Program-made: the position numbers and the translations under genes
Notes under the pieces: generated by a model
Seen by the model: the letters and a program-made list of their open reading frames with translations, nothing else
What the model was told of the DNA's origin: nothing
The model's database searches: none
DNA from: Gemmiger formicilis
Lineage (GTDB): Bacteria; Bacillota; Clostridia; Oscillospirales; Ruminococcaceae
Assembly: GCF_016900095.1 (NCBI RefSeq)
Contig: NZ_JACJJP010000010.1
Coordinates: forward strand, 34,962 to 98,961
Direction: 5' to 3'
DNA length: 64,000 nucleotides
Shown here: positions 42,071 through 49,485 of the stretch, piece by piece
How positions within the stretch are numbered: position 1 is the stretch's first letter
How the letters are laid out: each line of letters starts with the position of its first letter

Positions 42071-43407
42071 AACATGACTCCTTTCTGTTCTTCCGGTTCC
42101 GGCACCGGTTCCATGCTGCACGCTACATCCAGGCGCAGCGCCTGACCGGCCGCGGCCGCCGGTTCCCACCGGGGCAGGCCGGGGCCATTGGGGTCTCCGG
42201 TTCTGGCAAAGGCCAGCAGTGCCCCCACCATCACATCCCGCAGCTTGTAATCCTGGGGTGTGAAGGGACGCCAACAGTGGTCCAGGGTACCGAACCAGTA
42301 CCAAAGATCGGCGCTGTGCCAGGCACCATGGTCATCCCCCGGCAGCTGACGGGTAAAATACCAGGCATAGGATGTCTGCGGCCGGGACGCCGCCCAGCGC
42401 ACGCCATCCTGGGCCAGGCCGGGGACGATATCTTCGCTGTTGGCACCGCACAGGCAGGGCACATCCAGCCAACCGCCCGCCAGGGCGCCGGGGGTACCCG
42501 GCGCGGGGAATGCCGCTTCATCAAATCCGGGAGAGATGTAGTTGATCACTGTGGGGAAGCCATGCTTTTCAAACATACTGCCCAGGCTGCCCATGACCGC
42601 CTGGGGCGTCATGGCCCGCAGAGCGGCCAGATCGGGATTTCCCAGGCTGTGACGCCAGTCTTCCCAGAATTCCATCCGCTGGGCAGGGGTTGGCATCTCG
42701 TTGAACAGGTGGGATTGGGCCCCGCCGCCGCTGGACATGACCACCCGGCGGAACAGTCCCCGGGCCGCCGGGCTGCCGGCCAGCATCTGCACACTGCGGG
42801 CGCCGGCGCTCTGGCCCATGAGGGTCACGTTGTCCGGGTCACCGCCAAAGGCGGCAATGTTGTCATGCACCCAGCGCAGCGCCGCCAGCTGGTCGTACAG
42901 CTGATAGTTGCCCGCGTGCCCCGCTTCGGCCGCCAGGTCGGGCAGAGTGACCGCACCAAAGATGCCCAGCCGGTAGTTGAGGGTGACGGCAATGACCCCC
43001 TGTTCCGGCCAGACAGGCTCGTTGAACACCTTGTCCCAACCGGAGCCGCCCATAAAGGCTCCGCCGTGGATGTACACCAGTACGGGGGCGTGTTCGGCGT
43101 CGTCCGGGGCATAGATATTCAGATACTGGCAGTCTTCCGAGTAGGTGTAAGGCAATCCTTCCCGGAATTCATGCTCATAAAACGAGGGCTTGCCCCCCTT
43201 GTTGCGCGGGCCCATGGCCGCCATCTGCATGGCGTTGGGGCCGAAGCGGGTGGCGTCGAGGGTGCCGTCCCAGTGGGTGGTGACGCAGGGATACTGCCAG
43301 CGGCCGGCGGTGGCGTAGCGGATGCCGCGGAAGGCCGTGACTCCCGCCTGGGCAGCCATCCCCTGCACCGGGCCGCAGGGTGTCTGGCACAGATGATTGC
43401 GGATCAT
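42067..43407 (-). CDS. Type B carboxylesterase
   Basis: A 446-residue alpha/beta hydrolase of the carboxylesterase type B family. The oxyanion hole is HGGAFMGG (residues 114-121), the nucleophile Ser200 lies in GQSAG, and EDCQYLNIYAP is the second family signature. It has no signal peptide and is somewhat short for the family. It removes ester groups, perhaps acetyl or feruloyl, from imported glycans before GH2 and GH3 act. ATG 43407 has AAGGAGG seven bases upstream. No convincing promoter lies in the 100 bases behind it, so the glycosidase operon may depend on read-through from the ABC operon. Confidence 0.9.
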   Translation of the reverse strand: MIRNHLCQTPCGPVQGMAAQAGVTAFRGIRYATAGRWQYPCVTTHWDGTLDATRFGPNAMQMAAMGPRNKGGKPSFYEHEFREGLPYTYSEDCQYLNIYAPDDAEHAPVLVYIHGGAFMGGSGWDKVFNEPVWPEQGVIAVTLNYRLGIFGAVTLPDLAAEAGHAGNYQLYDQLAALRWVHDNIAAFGGDPDNVTLMGQSAGARSVQMLAGSPAARGLFRRVVMSSGGGAQSHLFNEMPTPAQRMEFWEDWRHSLGNPDLAALRAMTPQAVMGSLGSMFEKHGFPTVINYISPGFDEAAFPAPGTPGALAGGWLDVPCLCGANSEDIVPGLAQDGVRWAASRPQTSYAWYFTRQLPGDDHGAWHSADLWYWFGTLDHCWRPFTPQDYKLRDVMVGALLAFARTGDPNGPGLPRWEPAAAAGQALRLDVACSMEPVPEPEEQKGVML

Positions 43408-43441
43408 GAAAAAACCTCCTTGTTATGTGGAGTGTGAATAC

Positions 43442-43480
43442 CAAAAACAGGGCCGGCACGCAGAGAACGTGCCGGCCCTT
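43442..43480 (-). terminator. Terminator between the ABC importer and glycosidase operons
   Basis: Perfect 12-base arms (43468-43479, 43449-43460) are followed on the minus strand by GTTTTTGG. Partial read-through would set the level of the glycosidase operon. Confidence 0.8.
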
Positions 43481-43509
43481 TCAGACAGACCGTCCTGCCG
43501 GCGGCACCG

Positions 43510-45540
43510 TCATTCGTACAGGAAACAGGCCACAGCCTGGCCGTCGCCGTGATCGCGCAGGGTGGGAACTTCCGCGCGGCACCGGTCGGTGGCATACTGG
43601 CAGCGCTCGCAGAAGGGGCAGCCTTTGGGACGTTCCAGCACGCTGGGAACTTCGCCCAGCAGCTTGATGCGTTCGCGTCCGGCTTCCACCTTTGGATCGG
43701 AGATGGGCACCGCCGAAAGCAGGGCTTTGGTGTAGGGGTGCAGCGGATTTTCGTACAGAGTTTCCGCCTTGGCCGTCTCCATCACCCGGCCCAGATACAT
43801 GACCATGACCCGGTCGCTGATGTGCTTGACCACCGAAAGGTCATGGGCAATGAACAGGTAGGTCACATGGAGTTTGGCCTGCAGGTCTTCCAGCAGGTTG
43901 ATGACCTGCGCCTGCACCGAGACGTCCAGGGCCGAGACCGGTTCGTCACAGATGATCACGTCCGGATTAGAAGCCAGAGCGCGGGCAATGCCCAGGCGCT
44001 GGCGCTGACCGCCGGAAAATTCCCGGGGAACGCGGGTGCGGTAAGCGGGGTTCAAGCCCACAAGGGAGAACAGTTCGTCGATGCGGGCATCGTATTCCGC
44101 CTTGGAGTGGACCAGATGGTTGATCTTGAGGGGCTCGCCCACGATGGATTCCGCCGTCTGACGGGGGTCCAGGGAGGAGAAGGGATCCTGGAAGATCATG
44201 GTAATCTTGGAACGGATGGGTTTCAGGTCGTGTTCCTTCATGTGGGCAATGTCGGTGCCCTTGTACAGGATCTTGCCTTCGGCGGGGGTCAGGGCCCGCA
44301 TGATGCACTTGGCCAGGGTGGATTTGCCGCAGCCGGATTCACCCACAATGCCCAGGGTCTCGCCGGTGCGGACGTAGAAGCTCACATCCTGTACCGCGTG
44401 TACTTCACCGATCTTGCGCTTCATCATGCCGCGGTACAGCGGGAAACTCATGCGCAGATGGTCCACTTCCAGGCAGACTTCGTCGGAAATCTGTTTGGCG
44501 GCCGCCGCCTGGCTCTGCTCCCCCATGGCCCGGTGCTTGGCCTCGATTTCTTCCCGGGTCAGGTAGCAGCGGACATAGTGGTCCTTTTCCGGCTCGGCCC
44601 GCAAGTCGCAGAGCTTTTCCTTGCAGCGGTCTTCCCGGAAGGGGCAGCGGGCGTAGAACTTGCAATAGGTGGGCATTTCGGCCGGGTTTGGCGGCATACC
44701 CTCGATGGGAACCAGCTTGCGGTCCTTGGGATCATCCAGCCGGGGCACGGCGGCCAGAAGACCGCGGGTATAGGGGTGAGAGGGATTTTCAAACAGGGTG
44801 TACTTGTCGCCGGATTCCACAATGTTGCCACCGTACATGACATAGATGCGGTCGGCATACCGGGCCACCAGGCCCAGGTTGTGGGTCACGATGATGACCG
44901 ACACATCCTCTTCCTTGGTCAGGCGCTGGATCAGTTCCAGGATCTGTGCCTGGGTGGTCACGTCCAGGGCGGTGGTGGCTTCGTCCGCAATGAGGACTTC
45001 CGGCTTGGCCGCCAGCACCATGGCGATCATGATGCGCTGGCGCATACCGCCGGAAAATTCCAGCGGGTACTGGTTGTAGCGGATTTCCGGGTTGGCAATG
45101 CCCACCTTTTCCATCATAGCAATGGCCTGGCGCTTGGCTTCGGCCTTATCCACCTTCAGGTGAGTCATGATGTTTTCGGAAATCTGGTACCCCACCGTCA
45201 GGATGGGGTTCAGGCTGGTCATGGGCTCCTGGAAGATCATGCCGATCTTGCCGCCGCGGATGGCCCGGGCCTGTTCGGATTCCGGCCCGTAGTCCAGGGC
45301 GTTGCCCTCGATGCCTTCCACGTGAACTTCGCCGCTGACCTTGCCCGGAGGAAGGATCAGCTGCAGAATGCTCATGGACGTGACCGACTTGCCGCTGCCG
45401 GATTCGCCCACCAGACCGACGATTTCGCCGCGGCGCAGCTCAAAGGAAACGCCATCCACGGCCTTGGTCCGGGTACCTTTGTCAAAGGGGAAGGTGGTGA
45501 CGATATTTTTGGCCTCCACCAACAGTTCTTTCTTTTCCAT
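43510..45540 (-). CDS. Fused double ATPase of an oligopeptide/glycoside ABC importer (DppD-DppF)
   Basis: A 676-residue fusion of two ATPases normally encoded separately. The first half has GESGSGKSVTSMSIL, LEFSGGMRQRIMIA and LIADEATTALDV; the second has GESGCGKSTLAKCIM, REFSGGQRQRLGIA and ICDEPVSALDVS. Each ends in a C-terminal oligopeptide-transporter motif with clustered cysteines (CPFREDRCKEKLCDL and CPFCERCQYATDRC), which may bind an iron-sulfur cluster. Two adjacent ATGs occur; the second (45540) has better spacing to GGAGG. The partners are the two permeases and binding protein upstream. Substrate could be peptides, or oligosaccharides given the glycosidases beside it. Confidence 0.93.
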   Translation of the reverse strand: MEKKELLVEAKNIVTTFPFDKGTRTKAVDGVSFELRRGEIVGLVGESGSGKSVTSMSILQLILPPGKVSGEVHVEGIEGNALDYGPESEQARAIRGGKIGMIFQEPMTSLNPILTVGYQISENIMTHLKVDKAEAKRQAIAMMEKVGIANPEIRYNQYPLEFSGGMRQRIMIAMVLAAKPEVLIADEATTALDVTTQAQILELIQRLTKEEDVSVIIVTHNLGLVARYADRIYVMYGGNIVESGDKYTLFENPSHPYTRGLLAAVPRLDDPKDRKLVPIEGMPPNPAEMPTYCKFYARCPFREDRCKEKLCDLRAEPEKDHYVRCYLTREEIEAKHRAMGEQSQAAAAKQISDEVCLEVDHLRMSFPLYRGMMKRKIGEVHAVQDVSFYVRTGETLGIVGESGCGKSTLAKCIMRALTPAEGKILYKGTDIAHMKEHDLKPIRSKITMIFQDPFSSLDPRQTAESIVGEPLKINHLVHSKAEYDARIDELFSLVGLNPAYRTRVPREFSGGQRQRLGIARALASNPDVIICDEPVSALDVSVQAQVINLLEDLQAKLHVTYLFIAHDLSVVKHISDRVMVMYLGRVMETAKAETLYENPLHPYTKALLSAVPISDPKVEAGRERIKLLGEVPSVLERPKGCPFCERCQYATDRCRAEVPTLRDHGDGQAVACFLYE

Positions 45541-45551
45541 CATGTACCTCC

Positions 45552-46457
45552 TTATGCACCGCGCAGCGAGGGATCCATGGCATCACGGATGCCGTCGCCC
45601 AACAGGTTCAGGCTGATGATCAGCAGGGCCAGGCAGATGCAGGGTGCCAGAACGTACAGCGGGCTGGTCATCAGGTAGGGGCGCGCTTCGTTGATGATGG
45701 AGCCCCAGGAGGCAGTGGGAATCTTGATGCCGATGCCCAGGAAGCTCAGGCCGCTTTCCATCATGATGGAGGTGCCCACGCTCTGGGTGGCCATCACGAT
45801 AATGGGCGAAATGCTGTTGGGCAGCACATGCTTGATCATGATCTTGAGCTTGTTTTCGCCCGAAAGCTTGGCTGCCAGGATGTAGTCGGTGCTCATGACA
45901 CTCAGGGAGGAGGCGCGCATCATGCGCAGCATACCGGGGATGGTGGTGATGCACAGGATGACCGCCATGTTCAGCATGCCGCCGCCCAGCAGGGACAGCA
46001 GCGCCATGGCCAGGGCCGTGCCGGGAATGGCCATGAAGGTATCGCAGGCGGCGATGAGCAGCTTGTCCACCGTGCCGCCGTAGAAGCTGGCTACCATACC
46101 CAGCAGGCAGCCGATGATGGCCGCCATCAGGGTGGCGATGACGCCGGTGAGGATGGACACCCGGGTGCCGTACACCAGGCGGGAGAACAGGTCGCGGCCG
46201 TAGATGTCGGTTCCCAGAAGGTGCTCCGCGCTCATGGGCGCAAATTTGTTGAGGATGTCCACCGCGTTGGGATCATAGGGTGCAATGAGGGGGGCAAACA
46301 GGGCGATGAGCAGGAAGAAGGCCGTGCCCACCGCCCCGATGATGACAATGCGACGACTGAACATGGTGTGGAAGAAACGGCGGATGTCACGCTGGCGCTG
46401 TTCGCGCATGATCTGCTGCCGACTTTTTTCTTCCGGTGCCAGGGTTTGTACAGACAT
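45552..46457 (-). CDS. Dpp/Opp-type ABC permease, DppC class
   Basis: A 301-residue permease. The N-terminal cytoplasmic segment is charged. HLLGTDIYGRDLFSRLVYGTRVSI is the DppC signature, and the EAA loop is DYILAAKLSGENKLKIMIKHVLPNSISPI. About six helices are predicted. It pairs with the DppB-type permease just upstream; the gap is 17 bases. ATG 46457 follows GGAGG. Confidence 0.92.
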   Translation of the reverse strand: MSVQTLAPEEKSRQQIMREQRQRDIRRFFHTMFSRRIVIIGAVGTAFFLLIALFAPLIAPYDPNAVDILNKFAPMSAEHLLGTDIYGRDLFSRLVYGTRVSILTGVIATLMAAIIGCLLGMVASFYGGTVDKLLIAACDTFMAIPGTALAMALLSLLGGGMLNMAVILCITTIPGMLRMMRASSLSVMSTDYILAAKLSGENKLKIMIKHVLPNSISPIIVMATQSVGTSIMMESGLSFLGIGIKIPTASWGSIINEARPYLMTSPLYVLAPCICLALLIISLNLLGDGIRDAMDPSLRGA

Positions 46458-46474
46458 TCTCGGTTCCTCCTTTC

Positions 46475-47419
46475 TCAGCTCAGACTGATGCGCGGGTCAA
46501 CCACGACATACAGGAAGTCGGTGAAGAGATACGCCAGCGAGATAATCAGGGCGGACAGCATGACGCAGGCCTGCAGCACAGGCATATCCACGTTGTTGAC
46601 CGATTCCACCATCAGGCTGCCGATGCCGGGGATGGCAAAAACATTTTCCACAAAGACGGTCATGCCCATCATCATGGCCAGGCGCTGGCCGATCATGGTG
46701 ATGATGGGGACCAGGCCGTTGCGCAGAACATGCTTGTAGATGATGAAGCCTTCCTTCAAGCCTTTGGAACGGGCGGTGCGCACGTAATCCTGGCGGATGG
46801 CCTCCAGCATGCTGGAGCGGGTCTGGCGGCAGACACTGGCGATGCCGCCGATGGACAGGCAGAACAGCGGCATGATGATTTCGCGGATATGTTCCCCGAA
46901 ATCATCCCAGGGGAAGGTGAACCCGCTGGAAGGCAGCCAGCCCAGTTTGATGCAGAAAATCCACAGCATGACAATGGCGATGACGAAGGATGGGATGCTG
47001 CTGATGATGTTGGCAAACATGGTCAGCACACTGTCCTGCCATTTGCCCCGCTTGACGGCGGTGATCACGCCCAGCAGGATGCCGATGGGGAACGAAATAA
47101 TGGTGGAAGCGAAGCACAGGTACATGGTGACACCGAGCTTTTCGCCGATCACAGCGAGAACGTCGTCATGATACCGGTAGGAGGTACCGAAGTCGCCGTG
47201 GAGCACGTCGCCGGCCCAGGCCAGATACCGTACGGGAATGGGTTTGTCCAGATTCAGTTGTTTGAAAGCGACATCATATTCTTCCTGGGTGATGTCGGTG
47301 CCGTACAAGGCATAGACAGGATCCTTGGGCATCAGGGAAACCAGCAGGAACGTGAGAACGGAAACGATGACGATGATGATCAGCGTCTGTCCCAGCCGCT
47401 TGAACATATATTTTGCCAC
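46475..47419 (-). CDS. Dpp/Opp-type ABC permease, DppB class
   Basis: A 314-residue permease. It begins MAKYMFKRLGQTLIIIVIVS, the standard DppB first helix, and has GDFGTSYRYHDDV, the EAA-loop region RQDYVRTARSKGLKEGFIIYKHVLRN, and a C-terminal VVVDPRI tail. The product forms the channel with the DppC partner. A strong stem-loop separates it from the binding-protein gene upstream, so it is probably made in smaller amounts. Confidence 0.92.
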   Translation of the reverse strand: MAKYMFKRLGQTLIIIVIVSVLTFLLVSLMPKDPVYALYGTDITQEEYDVAFKQLNLDKPIPVRYLAWAGDVLHGDFGTSYRYHDDVLAVIGEKLGVTMYLCFASTIISFPIGILLGVITAVKRGKWQDSVLTMFANIISSIPSFVIAIVMLWIFCIKLGWLPSSGFTFPWDDFGEHIREIIMPLFCLSIGGIASVCRQTRSSMLEAIRQDYVRTARSKGLKEGFIIYKHVLRNGLVPIITMIGQRLAMMMGMTVFVENVFAIPGIGSLMVESVNNVDMPVLQACVMLSALIISLAYLFTDFLYVVVDPRISLS

Positions 47420-47493
47420 GCGCAGTCAACTCCTTCCGTGTTGCGGAAATCGGTTCAGAATCTCAAAATCCGGGATAAATGGGCAAAACGAGA

Positions 47494-47548
47494 GCACGGC
47501 GCAGCGGTCTTGCGGGTGGTCACCCGCATGCGGGCCGCTGCACCGTGC
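47494..47548 (-). terminator. Intercistronic stem-loop after the binding-protein gene
   Basis: Fourteen-base arms (47535-47548, 47494-47507, one G-T pair) enclose nested GC dyads. A short T-run (GTTTTG) follows on the minus strand. It would partly terminate transcription, or protect the binding-protein mRNA. Confidence 0.7.
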
Positions 47549-47586
47549 CGGATTGTTTTGCTCAGGTTGCCAGAATGTACCGCGCA

Positions 47587-49194
47587 TCAGCTGCGGGTGG
47601 TCCACATTTCCATGGGATCCATCATGGTGCCGCACATGGCGTCATCGGTGAAGGTGGCCCAATCCTGGGTGAAGATGTTGGCGGTGGTGTTGTACATCGG
47701 CCAGATCCAGCTGCCGGTGTGGACATAGTAGTCGGAATAGTTGAACAGGGCAGTGTCTTCTTCTTCCTGGGTGGTGGCACTGGTGACGGCATTCCACAGG
47801 GTCACGATCTGGTCATCCCAGGTAGAGGATGCGCCGTAGGTGGCGGTGGGGTTGATGTGCTTGGTGAAGCGGTCGGTCTGCAGGGTGTTGGGGAAGTACA
47901 GGCAGGTGATGCAGATACCGGTCTGGGTGGCCTTGGCGCCGATGTAGTCGGACTGGACCAGGGTGTAGTCAACGAACTCGCACTCTGCGGTGATGCCGAT
48001 TTCGGCCAGACCCGCCTGCAGCATGGTGGCGGCGCTGGAGAAGGGAGAAGACGTGTAGATGGTGGTGGTGAAGCCGTTGGGATAACCCGCATCGGCCAGC
48101 ATCTGTTTGGCCTTTTCGGGGTCATAGCTGCTCTTCTCGATGGATTCGTCGTAGTAGCTCATGCCGGTCATGCCGATGGCGTCGGTGTGGTAGCCCAGAG
48201 AGCCGCCCAGGCCGGTGGCCATGGTCTGCCAGTCGATGCCGTACATGAAGATGGCTTCGCGGACTTCCTGATTGTACAGGGGATCGTTTTCGTCAATGGA
48301 CAGGGGCACGGCCAGGAACTGGGCGTCGGCGCTGCCGCTGCTGGTCTTCATGGGCTCGAAGCCGGCGGCGGTCAGCTGATCCACCACGGTGGGATCGCTG
48401 GTGGTCATGCGATCAATCTCGCCGTTGAGGAAGGCCGCCAGCATGGTGGTGGCGTCGGCCATGTACAGGTACTCGATGCGGTCCGGGGCCGGGGTCTCAT
48501 CGCCCCAGTAGTTTTCGTTGCGGGTGTAGGTCAGGGAAACATCAGGCACGAACTCTTCCAGCACATAGGGACCGGTGCCCATCATGTTGTTCAGCATCCA
48601 GTCAAGGCCCTTTTCGTCAAAGGTATCCTTGGAGAAGACGAACTGGCCCAGAACCCACTGTTCATAGTTCAGGGAGAAGGAATCCCAGGTGATCTGCACG
48701 GTGTAGTCGTCCAGGGCTTCCACGCTGGTGGGGCTGCCGATGGTGCTGTCGGTGCCGTAATCCGCACGGCTGGCCAGGCTGAACACCACATCGTCGGCCG
48801 TCATGGGGGTGCCGTCGCTGAAGGTGGCGTTCTGCACCAGGTGCAGGGTCAGGGTGTGGGCTTCGTCATCCCGCTCCCAGCTTTCGGCCAGGCAGGGATC
48901 CCAGGTCATATCCTGGCGCTGCCAGGCCAGCGGCTCATACACCGGCCAGCCGTAACTGGCCAGGCTGACCTGTTTATAAGGACTGAAGAACTCGCCCAGC
49001 ACATCGGAGGTACCGAAGATCATGGTGCCGCCTTCTGTCTTTTCGCTGGCGGCCTCTGCCGTAGCGGTGTCGGTGGCGGCGCTGGAAGTTTCCTCCGTGG
49101 TAGAGGAAGAGGAACTGCCGCAGGCAGTCAGCAACATGGATGCCGCCAACGCAACGGCGCAGCCCTTTGCAAGCAAGCTGTGTACTCGTTTCAT
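47587..49194 (-). CDS. Dpp/Opp family (SBP family 5) substrate-binding lipoprotein
   Basis: A 535-residue extracellular binding protein. The signal peptide ends in MLLTAC (lipobox), followed by a Ser/Thr/Ala linker. The body matches SBP family 5: PLAWQRQDMTWDPCLAESWE, FSDGTPMTADDVVFSL, GTGPYVLEEFVPD, NENYWGDETPAPDRIEY and DYTLVQSDYIGAKA. The family binds peptides, nickel or oligosaccharides; genomic position beside esterase, GH2 and GH3 favours an oligosaccharide or glycoside, but this is inference. ATG 49194 follows GGAGAG seven bases upstream; the longer frame is unsupported. First gene of the importer operon. Confidence 0.9.
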   Translation of the reverse strand: MKRVHSLLAKGCAVALAASMLLTACGSSSSSTTEETSSAATDTATAEAASEKTEGGTMIFGTSDVLGEFFSPYKQVSLASYGWPVYEPLAWQRQDMTWDPCLAESWERDDEAHTLTLHLVQNATFSDGTPMTADDVVFSLASRADYGTDSTIGSPTSVEALDDYTVQITWDSFSLNYEQWVLGQFVFSKDTFDEKGLDWMLNNMMGTGPYVLEEFVPDVSLTYTRNENYWGDETPAPDRIEYLYMADATTMLAAFLNGEIDRMTTSDPTVVDQLTAAGFEPMKTSSGSADAQFLAVPLSIDENDPLYNQEVREAIFMYGIDWQTMATGLGGSLGYHTDAIGMTGMSYYDESIEKSSYDPEKAKQMLADAGYPNGFTTTIYTSSPFSSAATMLQAGLAEIGITAECEFVDYTLVQSDYIGAKATQTGICITCLYFPNTLQTDRFTKHINPTATYGASSTWDDQIVTLWNAVTSATTQEEEDTALFNYSDYYVHTGSWIWPMYNTTANIFTQDWATFTDDAMCGTMMDPMEMWTTRS

Positions 49195-49273
49195 ACTGTT
49201 CTCTCCTTTTTGTTTGTTGTTTTGTTCTTCGGGTCGGGACCCGGCCATCGCCGCGTTCCCTTTCGCTGGTTCC

Positions 49274-49302
49274 AGTAAACCATGCCCCGCCCCGCTTCGC
49301 AA
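49274..49302 (-). promoter_or_regulatory. Tentative promoter of the importer operon
   Basis: Minus-strand TTGCGA (49297-49302) and TTTACT (49274-49279) have a 17-base spacer. The dyad TGGTT ccagta AACCA (49267-49282) covers the -10 box. Both boxes are weak matches, so confidence is low. Confidence 0.35.
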
Positions 49303-49427
49303 GAATCACTCTTTTTCGTCCACATTCGTTTTTTGACAAACCGCAAAAAGTGACGCCCCACCCCGGTGAACACAGGAATGAAGGGTTGTGTTTATTCGGT
49401 GGAAATAACGCATCACGGGGTACACAT

Positions 49428-49485
49428 CAAAAATCGATGGATCCTCAAAAAGCAATGTCTTTTTGTTGAAATCATCTATCCATCG
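49428..49485 (-). terminator. Terminator of the GH78 gene, nested hairpin
   Basis: Outer arms ATCCATCG/CGATGGAT (49478-49485, 49435-49442) enclose an inner stem CTTTTTG/CAAAAAG (49459-49465, 49446-49452). Five T residues follow on the minus strand. The stem overlaps the last codons of the gene. Confidence 0.65.
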
